From positions 1-12,757 of the forward strand of contig DTYD01000060.1 in NCBI GenBank assembly GCA_012962055.1: a stretch of 12,757 bases of DNA, in the 5' to 3' direction. The translations under genes and the position numbers were made by a program. Numbering within the stretch: the stretch's first letter is position 1; every line of letters begins with the position of its first letter. Source of the DNA: Hadesarchaea archaeon. Its GTDB lineage: Archaea > Hadarchaeota > Hadarchaeia > Hadarchaeales > Hadarchaeaceae. The notes under the pieces are model-generated. The model did no database searches and had not been told where the DNA came from. It was given only the letters and a program-made list of their open reading frames with translations. Positions 1 through 9,300 of the stretch are shown piece after piece.

Positions 1-155
1 ATATCTCCCTCAATCAAACAATGTTGCAGTGAATATAAATAAGACAAGCACAAAAATTTCCTCAATTTTAAAAGATAAGTGCAAATTTTTCATGATGCCA
101 TTTTTAAGCGGTACGGTTCTTTCCTCTATTACCGTTCTGATCGGGGGCTGGTAGC
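1..155. other. AT-rich intergenic region upstream of the replication operon
   Basis: No gene is visible here. The first 120 bases are about 31% GC, well below the coding sequence that follows. The stretch contains a TATA-like ATATAAATA at 33-41, a second T/A-rich box at 101-108, and a short inverted pair AAAAATTT (52-59) and AAATTTTT (83-90). In Thermococcales the replication origin lies beside cdc6 and the DP1/DP2 genes, so this could be the edge of an origin. I see no recognisable origin recognition box or G-string, so an ordinary promoter region is the safer reading. Confidence 0.6.
101..108 (+). promoter_or_regulatory. Candidate TATA box for the replication operon
   Basis: TTTTTAAG at 101-108 is the best archaeal TATA-like box close to mcm. 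Initiation about 25 nt downstream would give a leader of roughly 20-30 nt before the TTG start at 156, enough to hold the G-rich stretch at 144-148 as a weak ribosome site. ATATAAATA at 33-41 is an alternative box that would give a longer leader. This is inferred from sequence only. Confidence 0.4.
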
Positions 156-2159
156 TTGGAATCTGTACTTAAAGAAAAGGTAGAGGAATTTTTTCACAGA
201 AAGAATATCCTCAAAGAACTTCGGAGGAGGACAGCAGCCGGGCAAAAATCACTAGTTGTATGTTTCGAGGATATTCTTGAGTTTGATAAAGAGCTGGCGA
301 AAAGTCTGCTCGATTCCCCATCAAATTTCTTTGATACTGCCGATGTCATCCTTGAGAGCATAACAAAGATCGTTGGCATACGTTTACGTGTCAAGTCGCT
401 TCCGGAGAGTATAGAAATTCGTAACATCCGTGCTGAGCAAGTGAGTAAATTTATCCAAGTTGAAGGTATAATGACCCGGACCAGTGAGGTAAAGCCAGAA
501 GCAAAAGAAGCCGTCTTTAAGTGTAGATACTGTGGCGAAGAAAACAAGGTATTACAGGTTGGAGAGCTTTTCAGACAACCACTTTCCTGCGAAAACCCAA
601 ACTGTCGCAGAAAGGGCGCATTCGATTTGATGGTAGAAAGTACGGTCTTCCGTGACTGGCAGAGCATCTGTATACAAGAGCCGCCCGAAAAACTGCGCGG
701 AGGGAGAATGCCTCAAAAGCTGGATGGTATAATAAGGGACGATTTCGTCGATAAAGCTGTGCCAGGCAATCATGTTATCTTAACAGGTATGCTCCGGGTG
801 TTTCAAGAGAGACAAAGGCGAGAACGTAGAACGACTTTTAGAAAGATTCTGTTCGTGAGTCATGTAGAGGTACGACAGAAAGGTGTCGAAGAAACGGAAT
901 TGACTGAAGAGGACGAGAAAAAAATAAAAGAACTTGCCAAAGATCCGTGGCTCAGGAATAAAATCATTCAGTCGGTAACCCCTGCGATCCACGGATGCGA
1001 AGCGATAAAGGAAGCTGTGGCTCTTCAGCTTTTTGGGTGCAACCCCACGGTGTTGCCAGATGGGACAAGAATCCGTGGCGACACGCATATTTTATTATGT
1101 GGTGATCCTGGGACAGCCAAAAGCCAAATTCTAAAATGGATTTCGAACGTCGCCCCACGTGGTCTGTACACTTCAGGGATGAAATCAACAGGTGCTGGGC
1201 TTACCGCTGCGGCAGTTCGCGATGAGATAGGTGGTGGGTGGGGCCTCGAGGCTGGAGCCCTCGTGATAGCAGATGGTGGATTGGCAAGTATTGATGAGTT
1301 CGAAAGGATGGACAAGGAAGAAGCGGCTGCGATTTTAGAGTCGATGGAACAGCAAACAATCAGTGTCGCAAAGGCCGGAATCGTTGCGACCCTCAACACT
1401 CGCACGGCGATTCTCGCAGCCACCAATCCAAGGTTGGGGAGGTTCGAAAAGACCATACCACCAGCTCGGCAGTTGGCATTAGACCCCGTAATGCTTTCGA
1501 GGTTTGACTTGATACTTCTCTTGAAGGATGAACCTCGTTCTGATTACGACCGTTCGATAGCACAGCACGTTTTACAAATGCACACAGCCCCGAAGAAAGT
1601 GGTCAGGGCACCTTTCGACCCAGAATTTCTGCGCAAGATAATTATATACGCACGCAAGTACATCGAGCCTAAAATTGAGGATAAAGAAGTTTCAAAAACG
1701 ATAGAGGGCTTTTTTGTCGACTGGAGAAAAGTTGCGACTGAAGGGGCCCCCCTACCAATTACAGTCAGGCAGCTAGAGGCGCTTATACGACTGGCCAAGT
1801 CAAATGCTAGGATGAGGCTCAGCAACCGTGTGACTGTGGAAGATGCAAACAGGGCGATAAGTCTGATAAAAACCAGCTTGAGAGAGGCGGGAATCGACAC
1901 CGAGGCAAACGTTGTTGATATCGATACGATCATGACGGGTATACCAAAGTCCCAGCGCGAGAAGCGTCAGCGCGTGTTTGATATAATCAGAGAGCTGGAA
2001 GAGCAGTACGGTGGGGCGGTGCCTATTGAAATAGTAAAGGTCCAGGCCGGGGCCGAAGACATCAAAGAAGGATTTGTGGAGTGGGTGATAGACGAAGAAA
2101 AAAAGAGGGGTTATCTCTACTCCCCCACTCCAGAGACTGTTAGCCGGGCGGTGAAATAA
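156..2159 (+). CDS. mcm: Replicative DNA helicase MCM
   Basis: Minichromosome maintenance ATPase, the ring helicase that unwinds DNA 3'-5' at the archaeal fork. The 667-residue length is normal for the family. The N-terminal domain contains a zinc finger (C123, C126, C145, C150) in an OB fold. The AAA+ core has Walker A GDPGTAKS at 316-323, Walker B with SIDEFERM at 378-385, sensor 1 in AATNP (N424), and the arginine-finger motif LSRFD (R449). A winged-helix tail follows from about residue 600. TTG at 156 is the forced start: an in-frame TGA lies at 138-140 and the next in-frame Met is residue 106. It is the first gene of the operon, and its stop lies 1 nt before the GINS gene. All catalytic motifs are present and I see no intein. 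Confidence 0.97.
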   Translation: MESVLKEKVEEFFHRKNILKELRRRTAAGQKSLVVCFEDILEFDKELAKSLLDSPSNFFDTADVILESITKIVGIRLRVKSLPESIEIRNIRAEQVSKFIQVEGIMTRTSEVKPEAKEAVFKCRYCGEENKVLQVGELFRQPLSCENPNCRRKGAFDLMVESTVFRDWQSICIQEPPEKLRGGRMPQKLDGIIRDDFVDKAVPGNHVILTGMLRVFQERQRRERRTTFRKILFVSHVEVRQKGVEETELTEEDEKKIKELAKDPWLRNKIIQSVTPAIHGCEAIKEAVALQLFGCNPTVLPDGTRIRGDTHILLCGDPGTAKSQILKWISNVAPRGLYTSGMKSTGAGLTAAAVRDEIGGGWGLEAGALVIADGGLASIDEFERMDKEEAAAILESMEQQTISVAKAGIVATLNTRTAILAATNPRLGRFEKTIPPARQLALDPVMLSRFDLILLLKDEPRSDYDRSIAQHVLQMHTAPKKVVRAPFDPEFLRKIIIYARKYIEPKIEDKEVSKTIEGFFVDWRKVATEGAPLPITVRQLEALIRLAKSNARMRLSNRVTVEDANRAISLIKTSLREAGIDTEANVVDIDTIMTGIPKSQREKRQRVFDIIRELEEQYGGAVPIEIVKVQAGAEDIKEGFVEWVIDEEKKRGYLYSPTPETVSRAVK

Positions 2160-2160
2160 C

Positions 2161-2760
2161 ATGAAGATGAATGTTCGTATTTTGAAAGAGGTTCCGGAGA
2201 TAAAGTTAGTTCGAAGACAGCTTGGACCACTTGCCGTGGGGGATGAGGCGGAAATGTGGGTGTGGGATGCTGTAGCCCTCGAACGTCACGGAATTGCGGA
2301 GCCGGTTCAAAAACTCACACCACCCGAGCTTCGAAAACTTATTCTTGCGGAAGAGCGTAGCTCGGGTCTCACGTCTTTATCGAGTAATTTTTACCAGTCA
2401 GTAGCTCGCGGGATTTCGACTTTGCAGACGATGGGTAAATTTGAAAAAGCTAGTGAGTTGAAGGATCAAGCTCTCACTCTGGTGGAGATAAGGCTGCCGA
2501 AACTTCTCCGGTTAGCTCTATCACCCGAGGTCCCCAGCGGTCTGCCGCCTGAAGAACATTTTCTTATAAATCGCCTGGCCGATATGGTTGAGAATTGGAG
2601 CAAAAGGCTAAGCGATTCGTTCGAGAATACTGGAGAGGAGGTGGGAAAACATGGGCTCGGAAAATCTGTTCAACACATTGCTGGAGACGAGACAGATATT
2701 CAAAAACAGAGAGTATTTACGTCCGAGCTACACACCGGCGGAACTGCCCCACAGGGATGA
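2161..2760 (+). CDS. GINS complex subunit, small B domain first (Gins23-type order)
   Basis: GINS is the scaffold that joins MCM and Cdc45/GAN in the archaeal CMG helicase. Residues 4-50 resemble the small beta B domain (VRILKEVPEI, then a GD turn and WDAVALERHGIAE). Residues 56-150 are the helical A domain, with the family-like LRKLILAEERSSGL and a following FY near 77-78. The B-before-A order matches archaeal Gins23; Gins51 has the reverse order, though the LR..EE..L...FY pattern is shared. GGTGA at 2150-2154 inside the mcm 3' end is the ribosome site, 6 nt before ATG; Met3 is an alternative start. The last 36 residues (164-199) overlap the start of cdc6, are low in hydrophobics and probably lie outside the fold. 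Only one GINS gene is visible here. Confidence 0.8.
   Translation: MKMNVRILKEVPEIKLVRRQLGPLAVGDEAEMWVWDAVALERHGIAEPVQKLTPPELRKLILAEERSSGLTSLSSNFYQSVARGISTLQTMGKFEKASELKDQALTLVEIRLPKLLRLALSPEVPSGLPPEEHFLINRLADMVENWSKRLSDSFENTGEEVGKHGLGKSVQHIAGDETDIQKQRVFTSELHTGGTAPQG
2637..2643 (+). promoter_or_regulatory. Strong Shine-Dalgarno site setting the cdc6 start
   Basis: GGAGGTG at 2637-2643 lies 7 nt before ATG 2651, inside the GINS reading frame. It is the best ribosome site in the operon. It supports 2651 as the true cdc6 start despite the 110-nt overlap with the upstream frame. Confidence 0.8.
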
Positions 2761-3931
2761 CCAGATCCACCAGCTTGCACGAATACTCGCCGCACCGTTA
2801 CGAGGAGAGACCCCTTCAAACATTTTTCTTTATGGTAAGCCAGGCACAGGAAAAACAGCCACGGTGAGGTACGTGGCAAAAGAATTGGAGAAGGTTAGCG
2901 GTCAAGCGCCGTTAAAGGTAAAGGTAATTTATCTGAACTGCGAAATTGTGAATACACAATACAGGATACTCGCAACAATTTCAGATGTTTTCTTGAGGAA
3001 CCTCGAGAACACCCGTGGAAAAGAGTTTTTAGAATCCGCCAAGCTTCCCAGGCGGGTTCCAATGACTGGTTGGCCGACAGATGAGGTTTACCATAGCTTT
3101 TTTAGAGCTTTGGACGAGGATCGACAGCTCGCCGTGATAATACTTGATGAGATTGATAAACTGGTGCAAAAAAGTGGTGATGAGGTTCTATATCTTTTGA
3201 CGCGGATGAACTTGGACCTAAAGAACGCAAAGGTTGCGGTTGTTGGCATCTCAAACGACACGAATTTCATGGAATATCTTGATCCACGCGTCCGGAGCAG
3301 TCTTAGCGAAGAGGAGATAGTGTTTCCAGCCTACAACGCGCTTCAGTTAAAGGACATTTTAGATAGAAGGGCCAAGATAAGCTTCATGGATGGTGTCATC
3401 GGCGGCGGCGTAATTCAACTCTGTGCGGCTCATGCGGCTAGGGAGCACGGCGATGCCAGACGAGCTTTGGACATGCTTCGTGTCGCAGGAGAACTCGCAG
3501 AGCGTGAAGGGACAGAGGTTGTGACGGTAGAACATGTAAGACGGGCGTACGAGAAAATCGAACAGGATAAAATGGTCGAGATAATTCGAACTCTGCCGAC
3601 ACAATCGAAGTTAGTATTGTATAGTATCGTGTTGCTGGTCGAAAGAACTCCGCGAAGGATAGTGAGCGGTGATGTGTATGAAATATATCATGATTTATCT
3701 TGCCAAAGTGGACTGGACGTCCTAACGCAACGTCGTGTTAGTGACTTGATTTCTGAATTGGACATGCTTGGGATCATAAACGCGCAGATTGTGAGTAAGG
3801 GACGTCATGGCAGGACCAAGGAGATAAAACTGAATATTCACCCGACACAGGTGAGAGCTGCGGTCCAAGAATATTACCCGATAAGGAGCATGGAAACATT
3901 TGTTCTTTCCAGCCAAATCCCACGGGTGTAG
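2651..3931 (+). CDS. cdc6: Orc1/Cdc6 replication initiator and MCM loader
   Basis: AAA+ protein that binds origin DNA and recruits MCM. The 426 residues open with the family's typical N-terminus (IFKNREYLRPSYTPAELPHR, 16-35). The ATPase has Walker A GKPGTGKT at 62-69, Walker B IILDEID at 163-169, sensor 1 GISND (N202), and sensor 2 GDARRALD at 267-274. A winged-helix DNA-binding domain covers about 315-426. ATG 2651 is supported by the GGAGGTG site and by the match of residues 5-40 to the family. The first 110 nt overlap the end of the GINS gene in another frame, suggesting translational coupling or a degraded upstream stop. DP1 follows after 8 nt. Many archaea have several Orc1/Cdc6 paralogues; I cannot say which type this is. 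Confidence 0.96.
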   Translation: MGSENLFNTLLETRQIFKNREYLRPSYTPAELPHRDDQIHQLARILAAPLRGETPSNIFLYGKPGTGKTATVRYVAKELEKVSGQAPLKVKVIYLNCEIVNTQYRILATISDVFLRNLENTRGKEFLESAKLPRRVPMTGWPTDEVYHSFFRALDEDRQLAVIILDEIDKLVQKSGDEVLYLLTRMNLDLKNAKVAVVGISNDTNFMEYLDPRVRSSLSEEEIVFPAYNALQLKDILDRRAKISFMDGVIGGGVIQLCAAHAAREHGDARRALDMLRVAGELAEREGTEVVTVEHVRRAYEKIEQDKMVEIIRTLPTQSKLVLYSIVLLVERTPRRIVSGDVYEIYHDLSCQSGLDVLTQRRVSDLISELDMLGIINAQIVSKGRHGRTKEIKLNIHPTQVRAAVQEYYPIRSMETFVLSSQIPRV

Positions 3932-3939
3932 GGGTTCCG

Positions 3940-5505
3940 ATGGACGAACATGCCGTAGTTCGGAAATTCATGGATATTGATGTGCAGCTTACAAAGGACG
4001 CACTTGAAGTACTTCGAGGTCATGGGAACATGGAAGTAGCAGTGGACCGGGTATTGTCCACCCTAATGGAAAAAGAGACCAAACCATTTGTGATAACCTC
4101 AAACATCGTCGCGGAAATTCTGGGCAAGGGGGTTCAGAAGCCAAAACAGTTGGTCTCAATAAAACCACTGCCCCCAACCCCAGAGGTTGAAAATAAGCAA
4201 AAATCGGAAGTGGAGGCAAAAACTGGACGTTTACCAGAACTTACCCACACCAAATTCAAACCAATTGCAGCGGAATATGAATCCCGCGTGAATGTGCTAA
4301 AGGACATAACCGGACAAAGTTACAGTGCCGGGGAGCTGAAAGATTTCGTTGGACTTTTCAATAATAGATATGAGAGGCTGAGTCGTATTTTGCAAAATCG
4401 AATTGAACTGCAGGACGCGATCCCGATTGGAAGTTTAAGTAAAATTGGTGAGAGGGAAACGGTTAAAGTAATCGGATTGGTATCAGACAAGCGCGAATCC
4501 TCAATTGGGAACATGATGATAAATTTAGAGGATCCAACTGGGAAGGCAACTGCCTTCGTTTTTAAAAGAAAGGGTGAGCTCTTTCAGAAGGCTGCAGAAG
4601 TGGTTCCGGATGAGGTAATTGGGGTCATAGGATCTTTACGAGGAGGTGACAGGACACCACGAATCTTCGTGAATGATATAATTTGGCCGGATTTACCGGT
4701 AAAACACGACCCCCGCCGGGCGGATGATCCAGTTTGCGCAGCGTTAATATCGGACTTACATGTAGGGAGCGAGATGTTTTTAGAAGACCTGTTTTTGAAG
4801 TTTGTCAAATGGTTACGGGGGGAAGCAGGCGATGGTGGGCATCAAAAACTTGCTGGTAGAGTCAAGTACATCGTGCTCGCTGGCGATGTTGTCGATGGAA
4901 TTGGCGTGTACCCGCAGCAAGATGAGGAACTTTTGATTGAAGACATTTTTAAGCAATACGAAATGGCAGCGAAAATTTTAGGACAAGTTCCAGAGCATAT
5001 TACTGTTATAATAGCGCCCGGCAACCACGATGCGGTGCGTCCTTCCGAACCTCAACCGGCGATTTCTAAAGATATGGCTGGTGAATTGTGTGATTTGAAT
5101 ACAATAATGATCGGAAATCCCGCTTGGTTCTCCCTCCATGGAGTTAATTTCATCGCTTATCATGGAAGAAGCTTCGACGATCTTATTGCGACCATGCCGG
5201 GCCTCAACCGTCAAGACCCAATACCGCCCATGATTAAACTCCTGCAAAAACGACACCTAGCGCCAATTTACGGAGGTCGTACCGCGATATCTCCAGAACA
5301 GCACGATTATCTGATAATAGATGACCCGCCGGACGTTTTTCACTGCGGTCATGTCCACGTTAATGGTTACATTCGTTATCGCGACGTTTCCGTGGTTAAT
5401 TCCGGAACTTTTCAAGGGAAGACCCATTATATGCAGCAATTGGGAGTCGACCCGACACCAGGCATAGTCCAGTTGTGGATCTTCAAACCCATCAGACCAA
5501 GGTGA
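3940..5505 (+). CDS. polB: DNA polymerase D small subunit DP1 (3'-5' exonuclease)
   Basis: Proofreading subunit of the archaeal replicative polymerase PolD. Residues 1-62 form the helical N-terminal domain, and residues 80-110 look like a low-complexity linker. An OB fold covers about 160-250. The calcineurin-like phosphodiesterase domain has every metal-binding motif: SDLH (D272, H274), GDVVD (D316, D319), GNHD (361-364), HG at 408-409 and GHVH (470-473). The nuclease is therefore expected to be active. The length of 521 fits the family. Start ATG 3940 is preceded by a G-rich AGGGG stretch overlapping the cdc6 stop. The TGA stop is embedded in the ribosome site of the next gene, so these two genes are probably translated together. 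Its partner DP2 lies one gene downstream. Confidence 0.96.
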   Translation: MDEHAVVRKFMDIDVQLTKDALEVLRGHGNMEVAVDRVLSTLMEKETKPFVITSNIVAEILGKGVQKPKQLVSIKPLPPTPEVENKQKSEVEAKTGRLPELTHTKFKPIAAEYESRVNVLKDITGQSYSAGELKDFVGLFNNRYERLSRILQNRIELQDAIPIGSLSKIGERETVKVIGLVSDKRESSIGNMMINLEDPTGKATAFVFKRKGELFQKAAEVVPDEVIGVIGSLRGGDRTPRIFVNDIIWPDLPVKHDPRRADDPVCAALISDLHVGSEMFLEDLFLKFVKWLRGEAGDGGHQKLAGRVKYIVLAGDVVDGIGVYPQQDEELLIEDIFKQYEMAAKILGQVPEHITVIIAPGNHDAVRPSEPQPAISKDMAGELCDLNTIMIGNPAWFSLHGVNFIAYHGRSFDDLIATMPGLNRQDPIPPMIKLLQKRHLAPIYGGRTAISPEQHDYLIIDDPPDVFHCGHVHVNGYIRYRDVSVVNSGTFQGKTHYMQQLGVDPTPGIVQLWIFKPIRPR

Positions 5506-5506
5506 T
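5501..5506 (+). promoter_or_regulatory. Ribosome binding site supporting the TTG start of the HAD gene
   Basis: GGTGAT at 5501-5506 overlaps the DP1 stop (TGA 5503-5505) and lies 5 nt before TTG 5512. No ATG occurs before the catalytic DMDG motif, so this site decides the start. Confidence 0.75.
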
Positions 5507-5511
5507 ACGTT

Positions 5512-6321
5512 TTGCGTAAACCATCTGCGGCTCTCGATGGAATATCAGCGATTCTCTTGGATATGGACGGCGTTCTTTACAACGGGGACAGACCAGTGAA
5601 GGGAGCGGCGAGGGCGGTCGAGCGATTTAGAGACGAAGGTAAAAAACTGATTTTTTTCACCAATAATTCTGCGTATACTCGAAGGGAGCACGCTAAAAAA
5701 TTGACACAGATGGGGATCTCAGCACGTGAGCATAATATAGTGACATCAGGATATGTCACAGCAGTGTATCTTCGAAAGCGATCCCCCCATGCAAAAATTT
5801 ATGTTGTAGGCGAAAAGGGCCTGAAATCCGAGTTGAGGCGGGCAGGTCTTAAACTGGTTTCACGAAAAGATGCGGAAAAAGCGACCCATGTGGTGGCGGG
5901 GCTGGATCGAGAATTAGATTACAGCAAAATAGCTGGCGGGTTGCGTGCCCTTTCGGCTGGTGCGGAGTTTATCGCTACAAATATGGATGCCGCATATCCA
6001 TCTGATGCGGGGCTTTTACCTGGCGCCGGAGCCACGGTTGGAGCACTTGTGGGCTGTGCAGGGAGAAAACCGGATCTTGTCACAGGTAAGCCGTCCCCCC
6101 ATATCATAAACATGGGTTTGACATTACTCAACACAAAACCAAGCAAAACCGCGATAGTTGGTGATCGGATAGACACGGATGTTGAAGCGGGTAAGAAAAG
6201 TGGACTTAGAACCATACTCGTGCTCAGTGGCGTGTGCACCGAGAAGGATGTCAAAAAGATCGGGGGTACTGGGATGGCCCCAGATTTCGTCTTCGGAAGT
6301 ATAGGGGAAGTGATAAATTGA
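5512..6321 (+). CDS. HAD superfamily phosphatase, subfamily IIA (NagD/phosphoglycolate phosphatase-like)
   Basis: Predicted cytoplasmic small-molecule phosphatase. The 269 residues carry all four HAD motifs. Motif I is DMDGV with nucleophile D17 and acid/base D19. Motif II is TNNS (50-53). The motif III lysine is in GKPSP (K193). Motif IV is GDRIDTD (D218 and D223). The cap between motifs II and III (about 75-190) is the large C2 type that defines subclass IIA, which includes NagD, 4-nitrophenyl phosphatases and phosphoglycolate phosphatases. The substrate cannot be read from the sequence. The start is TTG 5512 behind GGTGAT. It sits exactly between the two polymerase subunit genes with gaps of 6 and about 5 nt, so it must be co-expressed with PolD, though no replication role is known to me. 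Confidence 0.9.
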   Translation: MRKPSAALDGISAILLDMDGVLYNGDRPVKGAARAVERFRDEGKKLIFFTNNSAYTRREHAKKLTQMGISAREHNIVTSGYVTAVYLRKRSPHAKIYVVGEKGLKSELRRAGLKLVSRKDAEKATHVVAGLDRELDYSKIAGGLRALSAGAEFIATNMDAAYPSDAGLLPGAGATVGALVGCAGRKPDLVTGKPSPHIINMGLTLLNTKPSKTAIVGDRIDTDVEAGKKSGLRTILVLSGVCTEKDVKKIGGTGMAPDFVFGSIGEVIN

Positions 6322-6326
6322 CCGTC

Positions 6327-9300
6327 ATGAGTCAAGAGATGGAGACGTACTTTCAAGAAATAGAGCAAAAGATAAATGAAATCTATAAAATAGCAAAAAA
6401 AGCCCGTTCGTTAGGTCGTGATCCAGAGTTTGAGCCAGAGATTCCACAGGCTGGAGACCTCGCTTCTAGGGTCGAAAAACTTGTTGGACCTCCACGCGTC
6501 GCCGAGGTGATAAGAGAACTCGACAAGAAAATGCCTCGTGAAGAATTGGCGCTCAAGCTAGTCGAGATGATTGTTGATGGAAAATTCGGTAAACTCAATG
6601 AAGAAAAAGCGGCAGAACAAGCCATTAGAACGGCGCTTGCGGTGCTGACAGAAGGAATAGTGATAGCACCTCTCGAGGGGATAACCGAGGTCAAAATAAA
6701 AAGGAATTTCGATGGGACCCCTTATCTTGCTCTTTATTTCGCGAGTCCGATCAGGGCAGCTGGCGGGACCGCAGCGGCCCTCGCGGTATTAGCTGGAGAT
6801 TTCGCTCGACGAAAGTTATATTTGAGTCCGTACAAGTCCGACGAAAAAGAGGCTAGGCGGTTTGCTGAAGAAGTCGAAATTTACCACGCGAGTATAGCCC
6901 GTGAACAATACAAGCCATCTGAGGCAGACATCCTGTTTGCGGTGCACAATCTCCCAGTTGAGATCACCGGGGAGCCGACAGAGAAAGACGTCTCGGTCAC
7001 CGCGTATAGGGATCTCGAGCGCATAGGACACAACTTCGTCAGAGGCGGGGCGGTTCTCGCTTTGACCGAGGGGGTGATGCAGAAGGCCTCCAAGATAATG
7101 AAGTACGTGAGCAAGCTCAACATCGACGGATGGGGTTGGCTCGCAGATATTCAACAAATTTCGAAAGCACCGGCCAAAGATGAAAATGCGCCTGTGTTTC
7201 CAAAAGGGGAAACTTATCTCGGTGAGGTGATCGCTGGGAGGCCTGTTTTCTCTCATCCAGGGACCGAAGGGCACCGCGGTCGCGAGGGCGGATTTAGGCT
7301 TCGATACGGGCGATCCAGAAATACAGGAATAGCGGCAATCGGTGTGCACCCGGCGACCATGGTAATATGTGACGATTTTTTGGCGATAGGCACACAGCTC
7401 AAAACTGAGCGACCGGGAAAGGGTGGAGCAGTCGTACCGGTCGATTCGATTGAGGGTCCGGTGGTCAAACTCAAAGACGGTTCAGTGGTCCAAGTAAATT
7501 CTGTGAAGGAGGCATTAAAAATCAGGAACAAAGTTGAAGAAATACTGTTTTTAGGAGATATCCTCGTCAGTTTTGGGGAGTTTCTCGAGAACAATCATCC
7601 CCTCATGCCAGCGGGTTATTCTGAAGAGTGGTGGAGCCAAGAGGTGGCACGAGCATTAATTGGTAAAAGATTTGATACGGATTTGACTCCTTACTGTTCG
7701 CCCCCATACCCACGACCGTCTCCACATCTAGCGATAAGAATTTCAGAGGAGTTAGGTGTACCTCTTCACCCAGCATACACTTATCCATACCATGATTTCA
7801 AAGTGGAAGAACTTGGAGAATTAGGCAAATGGCTTGCTGGCGGGGAACCGGAGTTCGAGAAAGGAGGGCTCAAGCGAATCCGTGTTTCTTTGGATCAGAC
7901 ACCGAAGAGATTGTTGGAGGAACTTGGGGTACCGCACAAGGTGGATGGTGAACATGTTCTTGTAGAAGAGCACGCCCTTCCGTTATGCAGGTGTCTTGGT
8001 CTGCCAGAGGGACAGCGTTTGACTAGGAATAGGTTGGAAGGCACGTTGCGTTCTAGTTCTACTAAAGATGTCATGGAAATAATCCAGACGTTGGCCGGAT
8101 TTTCCTTGAGGAAAAAGGCCCCAACCCGCATTGGGGCCAGAATGGGCAGACCTGAGAAAGCAAATCCGCGGAAGATGAAACCCCCCGTTCATGTACTTTT
8201 TCCAGTGGGTATGCGCGGGGGGACGACGCGCAATTTAGTAAAGGCTGCAGAAAAGGAAGGAGAAACATACGTTGAGGTGGTTATGTTAGAGTGTCCAAAA
8301 TGTGGGTCGGTTGGCTTAACGAGGAAATGTCAGAATTGTGGCACGGTTTCGAAGTTTGTGAAAACATGTTCCAAGTGTAAGCGCCCCATAACCAATGAAA
8401 GGTGTCCGACGTGTAATGTTAGAGGTGAGTTTTTCAACAAGCGTGGACTTGACTTGAAATCTCTTTTTGAAGCAGCGCTTGAGCGGCTACAAGAAGAACG
8501 TCCAGAATTGGTCAAAGGAGTTCAGGGAATGACAAGCGAGTACAAAATCCCCGAACCAATCGAGAAAGGGGTTCTGCGTGCAAAGCACAACGTTTACGTG
8601 TTCAAGGACGGCACGGTAAGGTTTGATGCTACCAATGTCCCTCTCACTCACTTCAAGCCTCGGGAAGTAGGTACCCCGATCGAACGGCTCCGCGAACTTG
8701 GTTACACAAAAGACATTCACGGAAAACCAATAGAAAACGACGAACAGGTTGTTGAGTTAAAGGTACAGGATGTGATTATTTCCAAGGCCGGGGCAGAATA
8801 CCTTCTTAGTGCTTCCAGGTTCGTAGATGAGCTGCTTCAGAAGTTTTACGGTCTGCCATCTTACTACAATGCCAACTCTCTCCCAGATCTTGTGGGCCAC
8901 ATGGTGATAGGGTTAGCTCCGCACACATCGGTCGGGATTGCTGGACGCATAATCGGGTTCACAGATGCCAGCGTAGGTTATGCACACCCGTTCTTTCACG
9001 CCGCAAAAAGAAGGGATTGCGTTCATCCGTCTACAAGGCTACTGATCTGGGACGAGGATCACAAGCAACTCAGGATAGAAAGGATAGGCAAACTCGTGGA
9101 TGAACTTATGAACAAGTTTCCAGAAAAGACTAGGCTGGCAGATTTCCACGGTACACAGATCTTGGACAATCCATATAATTGGTACGCGATAAGCATCGAT
9201 CCCAAGACCCATGTAATCGTGAGAAGGAAAATCACGCGCTTCCTAAAGGGCCCCCCGCCTAAATACTGGGTAAAATTTACAACTTCTACCAATCGCGATT

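Noticed and set aside
52..90. Inverted pair AAAAATTT / AAATTTTT as an operator
   Set aside because: The arms are pure A/T in an AT-rich region and the match does not extend outward, so chance is a sufficient explanation.
2595..2867. Plus-strand 90-codon frame across the GINS/cdc6 junction
   Set aside because: It is a third frame over two well-supported genes, and its product has no recognisable features.
6234..6326. Upstream extension of the DP2 frame to 6234
   Set aside because: It lies inside the HAD gene, lacks a ribosome site, and the extra residues do not resemble a DP2 N-terminus. The family-like sequence begins at ATG 6327 (or TTG 6318).
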